DNA from: Sergeia podlipaevii | Taxonomy: Eukaryota > Euglenozoa > Kinetoplastea > Trypanosomatida > Trypanosomatidae | Assembly (NCBI GenBank): GCA_030849805.1 | Contig: JASANZ010002177.1 | Span: forward strand, 1 to 63,914 | DNA: 63,914 nucleotides | Direction: 5' to 3' | In this document: positions 58,986-63,914 of the stretch, in pieces | Position numbering within the stretch: the first letter of the stretch is position 1 | How the letters are laid out: each line of letters begins with the position of its first letter | Position numbers and translations under genes: made by a program | The notes under the pieces: generated by a model | Told to the model about the DNA's origin: nothing | Databases searched by the model: none | Seen by the model: the letters and a program-made list of their open reading frames with translations, nothing else

Positions 58986-59774
58986 ATATGTGTTACGGGC
59001 GCGCTTGCAAAAGAAAGCCCCTGATAGTATGATAGCAAAAATGTGTTTATAGTTATTTAACTAGGTCTTTTTTTGGTAGAGAGGCTAGGGCCTTCATTCT
59101 TGCTTCTTCTTTTATCACCTTTGACGATCGCTATTTATAGTTATTATTATCTTTTTTTTTCATCCGCGTGCGCCAACAGTGTTTGAAGTTTTTTTTTTTT
59201 TTTAGGAAAAAAACTTTCGTCACCAGTGGCATTTAACTTTATATCACATTCTATCAGTTATATGATTTCATATTTTTCCTTTGCTATTGTTTTACTATTT
59301 GGACATGATGTCTTTTTTTTTTTTGTGTCTGTACGCGCACTCAGAACGAGGCACTCCACAAAATAGTGTTCATTTATGCACAACAGTTTCTGTTATCTAC
59401 TTTTGCTTCATTTATCCAATGATTAGGAAATTTAGTACTTTTTGTTTTCGGAAAATTACGGAGAAAAAAGTGGATATAAACCAAAATTTTGATTAGCCAT
59501 TTAGGCTTTAGAGTTGGGTACTTGATATACCTACTTATCTGGTGATTTCTTTATCGTTCTGCATAGTACTACACTCTTCCCTATTGACTTCTTTATTTCA
59601 TTGTTTTCTTTCTTTTCTGCCATACACACAAAAGCTTTCTGCTGGCGTATTTTTAAATATCTTTCAGTTCGTATTTATTTCAACGAACCTAAGAGAAAAG
59701 GTTAGTCTCTGTATCTTCGACTTATCGAAAACACACACACGCATACACTTACATCGCTTTTCTTTTGTCAAAGT
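58986..59774. other. Intergenic region between the dehydrogenase copies
   Basis: AT-rich, with T tracts (59152-59160, 59191-59204, 59312-59325). Apart from the last dozen bases before the ATG (CTTTTG-CAAAGT, shared with copy 1 with one mismatch), I see no similarity to the flanks of copy 1. The duplicated segment therefore seems limited to the coding region. No gene is seen. Confidence 0.6.
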
Positions 59775-60863
59775 ATGCTCCGTCGTTCTCTTGCGCGTTT
59801 TACCCCAAAGACGATGAAGGCGGCTGTCTTCAAGGGCAAGAACCGCATTGTAATCGATGAGAAGCCTGTGCCAATTCCCGGCTATGGTGAGGCGCTCATC
59901 AAGATCACCACCACCACTATCTGCGGCACTGATGTGCACATTCTCAAGGGCGAGTACCCAGTGAAGGAGGGCCTCACTATTGGCCACGAGCCTGTTGGTA
60001 TTGTGGAGAGCCTCGGCGAGGGTGTCACGGGCTTTACCAAGGGCCAGCGCGTTGTTTGTGGCGCCATCACACCATGTGGTTGCTGCCACAGTTGCCTGGA
60101 AGGTATCACCTCACAGTGTGGCGGCAAGGCAATGGGAGGATGGAAGTTTGGGAACACCATTGATGGTTCCCAAGCCGAGTACCTGCTTGTGCCAGCTGCT
60201 AGCGCTAACCTCACCGCCATTCCCGAAGGACTCACTGATGAGCAGGTGCTCATGTGCCCTGACATCATGTCTACAGGCTTTCTTGGCGCGGAATTTGGTA
60301 ATGTCAAGATCGGTGACAGTGTCGTCATCTTCGCTCAGGGTCCTATTGGTCTGTGCGCTACTGCCGGTGCGAAGTTGATGGGTGCGACCAAGATTATTGT
60401 TGTGGACAGCGTGCCAGAGCGCCTTAACTTGGCCAAGCAGATGGGAGCTGACCATGCCCTCAACTTTAAGAAATGCAACCCGATTGAGGAGGTCATGCAG
60501 CTCACTGGTGGTCGCGGTGCGGATGTGGCGATCGAGGCTCTTGGCACTCAACCGACATTTGAGTCTTGCCTGCGCTGCATCAAGCCAGGCGGTGTTGTCA
60601 GCTCTCTCGGTGTTTACAGCCACGATTTGACTATTCCATTGGATGCCTACGCGGCAGGTCTTGGTAACCATGCGGTTGTAAACGGCCTCTGCCCAGGCGG
60701 CAAGGAGCGTATGAGGCGTCTCATGTCTGTTATTCAGAGTGGTCGTGTGAACCTCAAGCCAATGGTGACGCATCACTTCAAACTGGATGATATTGAGGCT
60801 GCATACGACCTGTTTGCCAATCAGCGCGATGGCGTGTTGAAGGTGGCTTTAAAGCCCCAGTAG
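59775..60863 (+). CDS. Zinc-dependent NAD alcohol dehydrogenase, copy 2
   Basis: This 362-residue paralogue of the preceding gene has the identical 13-residue presequence. All catalytic positions are kept (Cys50, His71, Glu72, Asp163), as are the structural-zinc cysteines (CGCCHSC...C) and NAD-type Asp211. Differences cluster around residues 50-155 (TDVHILKGEYP; KAMGGWKFGNTIDGSQ; AASANLTAIP) and in the last third (SLGVYSHDLTIPLDAYAAGLGNHAVVNG). These include segments that in this family line the substrate pocket and the domain interface, so the two enzymes may prefer different alcohols (inference). Other stretches are almost identical at DNA level, including 191 bases with a single difference. 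Expression could differ because the upstream flanks are unrelated. Confidence 0.94.
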   Translation: MLRRSLARFTPKTMKAAVFKGKNRIVIDEKPVPIPGYGEALIKITTTTICGTDVHILKGEYPVKEGLTIGHEPVGIVESLGEGVTGFTKGQRVVCGAITPCGCCHSCLEGITSQCGGKAMGGWKFGNTIDGSQAEYLLVPAASANLTAIPEGLTDEQVLMCPDIMSTGFLGAEFGNVKIGDSVVIFAQGPIGLCATAGAKLMGATKIIVVDSVPERLNLAKQMGADHALNFKKCNPIEEVMQLTGGRGADVAIEALGTQPTFESCLRCIKPGGVVSSLGVYSHDLTIPLDAYAAGLGNHAVVNGLCPGGKERMRRLMSVIQSGRVNLKPMVTHHFKLDDIEAAYDLFANQRDGVLKVALKPQ

Positions 60864-61789
60864 GTAGTTGCCATATGAGTATTTTTTATTTTTACAAGTT
60901 TTTGTTTCTCATTTCCTATATGCAGGCAATGACTTGTAGTATCACTCCTTTCTTTTTCAGGGACCCAATTATATGTACAGCCATTAAAAACGATTCTATT
61001 TTTTCAGAAGGTGCACCGAACGAAAGCGAGAAACGACATCAAAATATATATAACGTAAATGAAGTTTTTTTATAGCGGGCAAAATTCGCGATTGCTCTCT
61101 ATAAATCCACTTCATTTTCTTGTCTCTTTTTTTAAATTATTTTTGCTTTCACTGAGTAGCGTACGGAAGGACGGGGTATTTAGTAGCGTTCGAAATAGTG
61201 AGTACTAGGGTGAGCCACTAGCCTGACACACACGCACGCCTGGGTTCGTAGTCATGGCGCTGCTGAACTAACTTATTTATTTTATTTTTGAGAGCGTAGA
61301 TGCTACTTGGCATGCACACAGTAGCAATCTGTAGACAATCGTTTCTTACGTCAAAACAATGCCGGCTAAATAAAGTCACATTCCTGTTTCTCTTGTGGCA
61401 CCTCACAGTATGAAGAGGTGTACTCTATGCATACTTGTATTGCTTCTCCAATCAGGTAAATCGTATCTGCTCTTTGTGATTCAATAAGGTGTGCATCTCA
61501 TTTTTGTCGACATTCATTTTTTTTTATGATACACACACACACACACACATACACGAAAGGAAACTGACAGCAACTCGTACAAGTCCATATATCACCAGTA
61601 CCAAGTTCTTGAAGTTAACAGTCAATTTGGTAAAGAAAAAGAGTAGAACGACCAGGACTCGTGATTCTTCACGTTTAAAGTACAGCTATTTTTAGACGTA
61701 TCAAACCCACGCTTTCTTTCTCAATCAGTTTTCTTTATAAGATGCGCTCCACTTAAATAGAACTCTCAAACTGCTTTGCCTGAACATGA
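60864..61789. other. Intergenic region
   Basis: AT-rich spacer with a CA run (61530-61550). I see no gene, no tRNA-like boxes and no similarity to the dehydrogenase copies. Confidence 0.5.
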
Positions 61790-63037
61790 AAGCTGCTGTG
61801 GCATTCATCACACGACATGGCGACAACAAGGGGCATTGGAGCGATTCGTTGGCCTTTACCGCTGTCCACCCAGCTGCTTGTCTTGTCAAAGAGGCAAGCA
61901 TAGGCGGATATTGCTTACCTGCCGCACAAGTATTCATGTGCGGTAAAACCCAATATGATATGGCGCGTTATCGCTACCAAGGCTTCCATGATGGTATCCC
62001 GTTGGCGGTTTCTAGCGCTTGAGCTTCCTCATTATTTGTATGCACGCGATGACAACGATGACTTGGAGTGAATTAATGAGTCTTCCGAAGTGGGGAAACT
62101 GAAGATGTCCGACTGCGAGAGCAGGGATCCCCCTGATGATGCCGGCCACCTCTTCGTGGTATCAGGGACTAGTAGTACCCTGTGCTGGGGTCGTGATATT
62201 TGGCATACAAGCCCTGGGGTAAATCCTTGTCTGAGAGACCTGGGACACATAGCACGCTTGCAACGCTCCACAGCTGCCCGCGCCGGCTGGCAGCGCTGCC
62301 ACTTGCACAATGACCGCAAGCCGAAGACAGAGTCCGTTACGATACAGCGATTCAAGTGCCCGTACTGCCCGAACGAGTATGCGTACAGGGGCAATATGCA
62401 CGTGCACGTGTTCAAGATGCATAAGGTTGGAGACTCTAGCACACCAGAAGCCAACGTGAAAGACCCCGTGCCGCACCCGTGCAGCCTCTGCAAACGGCCC
62501 TACACCTCCACTTTCGGCGTTGTCTTCCATATGCGCACTAAGCACCCTGAGGTGTGACAGTACATGGTTGCTGCGAAGAAAGACGTGCGTGTTACTGTTC
62601 AGAACCCCTCCACTAGACTCCTCTGCCCTCAGTGCAGCAAGATATTTGCCAATGATAACTCCCTCGCAACGCACTTGGATAAGTACCACAATGATGCCCA
62701 GTACAGGGTAAAGAGAGACCCATGGTTCCGTCACACGAAGTGTACGGAAGCTTCGAGTCACTTCCTCATCTGCTCAGCTTTAGCAACCAACCGAAACAAG
62801 TACAAACTACAGGAGACAAAGCGAGACAAACTCTTCAACAGCCAGCAGCTTGCCATGTACTTGGCCGAAGTCTTCAAACTACCTGCTCCGGCTCTCATTG
62901 ACTCCCTGGAGAAGAATGAGGAAGCCGTCGCTGTCTCCGCTCCCCAGCAGACTGTATCCCCTCCCCCTCCCTTAATAGTTTCCCTTCCTTCCTCGCTTCG
63001 GCTTTGCACACAAGGATGGATGAAAAGGGTGAGGTGA
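61790..63037 (+). pseudogene. Decayed C2H2 zinc-finger reading frame, possible mobile-element remnant
   Basis: One frame stays open from 61790 to 63037 except for three in-frame stops, at 61901 (TAG), 62069 (TGA) and 62555 (TGA). Roughly twenty would be expected by chance over 415 codons. It encodes three classical C-x2-C-x12-H-x4-H fingers: CPYC...H-x4-H (about 62360-62425), CSLC...H-x4-H (about 62482-62547) and CPQC...H-x4-H (about 62625-62690). The last stop falls between fingers two and three. Upstream of the fingers the frame reads as plausible protein (for example WRVIATKASMMV and RFLALELPHYLYARDD). The longest intact pieces with ATG are 62105-62557 and 62564-63037. Since the other genes here use TGA and TAG as stops, reassignment is unlikely. 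C2H2 fingers in trypanosomatids are often found in retroelements, but I see no reverse transcriptase or other diagnostic motif. Confidence 0.6.
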
Positions 63038-63914
63038 AGCCCAGAAAGCGATATCGATCCACATCGAGCATCCGATCTAGCCTGAGCCTCGCACCGCCCT
63101 CTGACTGAGGGACCGGTCTCCACGTCTTCGCGCATATGGAGTTCTAGGCGATTGCTTGTAAGGGGGTGTTTGGAATGGTGGCTGGCGCACCAGAGCAGCC
63201 CTGGAAATAGGTGTTTACGAAGAAAAATAAAAATGAAGATCACATGCTGGGATGTGCTTGATGGAGCTTCGTTTATGGTGCGCCATTATGGTAAAAAGAG
63301 TTGGTTGTGCTTTTACGGCGACAATGCAATATCAATGGTGCTCACGATATCTCGCTGCGTTTTTTTTTAGTAAAGCACACTTTCTTTATATATACAATTT
63401 TTATTTCTTATTCTTTTGAACTCTTTCTCCATTCTAATTTCAAAGAGTTACCAGTTGTGCCGACAGGTACTTGCTTGTATTAGCCCGCATATCTACAGAT
63501 CTATTTGCTGTTGTTGAGTGTACTCGCTTTTTTTTTTTGTGAAATGCTCCAGAGGTAGAGAAGTATTTAGTAATCCTTTTTGCTCCCATTTTTTTTTTTG
63601 AACTGCAGTTGTGTTATGGGATTTTGTTATTTTTGTGACAGTAGTATTGTTTTTGCTGTAAAGATGAGGGGGTTTTCTTATGTTGCTTGGTGGCTTTCCC
63701 TTTTCCCATTTTGAGCACAGATACATTGTAACAGTTTTCTTGCTTCATTCATAGCTGGCACGTACTAGCTAGCTGTAGTGAGCTGCTGCGTATGTTATTC
63801 GACGTTGCGTTGTGGAGTTCACTACTTTGCAGCTTTCTTCTTTGCTTTCTTTTTTTTTCATTGTATCAAGTATAAATACGCTGTGATCCCATAGCTAATG
63901 CTAATGTCAAGCTT
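63038..63914. other. Non-coding end of the window
   Basis: AT-rich sequence with T tracts (63360-63368, 63528-63538, 63590-63599) and pyrimidine-rich ends that could belong to the splicing region of a gene beyond the window. No feature is supported. Confidence 0.5.

Noticed and set aside
61190..61260. tRNA-like TTCGAA and GGTTCG motifs
   Set aside because: No matching A box or cloverleaf arms could be found around them.
62555..62557. TGA as a reassigned sense codon (as in Blastocrithidia) joining the zinc fingers
   Set aside because: Several intact genes here terminate at TGA or TAG at the expected C terminus, so the standard code applies.

Overview
The window is nuclear DNA from a trypanosomatid (Kinetoplastea). 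All recognisable genes are intron-less and lie on the + strand, as expected for one polycistronic transcription unit. Most starts follow long pyrimidine tracts ending in AG, the signature of spliced-leader trans-splicing. Several genes belong to families that are typical of, or restricted to, kinetoplastids: an ApaH-like decapping phosphatase (ALPH1 type), a mitochondrial multi-zinc-finger protein and a bacterial-type NAD alcohol dehydrogenase. TAA, TAG and TGA all act as stops. The genus cannot be fixed from sequence alone. The alcohol dehydrogenase pair recalls the isopropanol dehydrogenase described in Phytomonas, but related trypanosomatids remain possible.

Layout: 1-2169 is the 3' part of a DEAH-box RNA helicase. 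2856-8011 holds two tandem, diverged paralogues of an unrecognised family. 8420-13423 holds ribosomal protein eL14, dephospho-CoA kinase with a C-terminal membrane anchor, and alanyl-tRNA synthetase. 14655-15752 is a low-complexity hypothetical, followed by about 3.1 kb without a convincing gene. 18880-27573 holds a probable mitochondrial basic protein, exosome subunit RRP45 and a very large CPSF_A/MMS1-type beta-propeller protein. 29742-32171 is the ApaH-like phosphatase. 34674-36788 is a propeller-like hypothetical. 37535-46516 is a giant CFAP47-like axonemal protein. 47458-57556 holds the CAF1 deadenylase, a 105-residue aromatic-rich protein, a CobW-type GTPase, a 653-residue hypothetical and a probable mitochondrial protein with about ten Cys4 zinc modules. 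57900-60863 holds two tandem alcohol dehydrogenases. 61790-63037 is a decayed C2H2 zinc-finger reading frame.

Functionally the window is rich in RNA metabolism. Decapping (ALPH1), deadenylation (CAF1) and 3'-5' decay (RRP45) genes sit within about 28 kb, along with an RNA helicase and a CPSF_A-family protein. In trypanosomatids gene expression is controlled largely after transcription. Proteins with mitochondrial-type N termini recur (the 18880 gene, the zinc-finger protein, both dehydrogenases and possibly a non-AUG form of alanyl-tRNA synthetase). The last 6 kb (duplicated dehydrogenases plus a pseudogene) looks like an accessory, less conserved segment.

The points most worth checking are a possible non-AUG mitochondrial isoform of alanyl-tRNA synthetase, the mosaic (gene-conversion-like) dehydrogenase pair, the decayed zinc-finger frame, the unrecognised tandem paralogue family, and short perfect hairpins in the 3' flanks of CAF1 and its neighbour.
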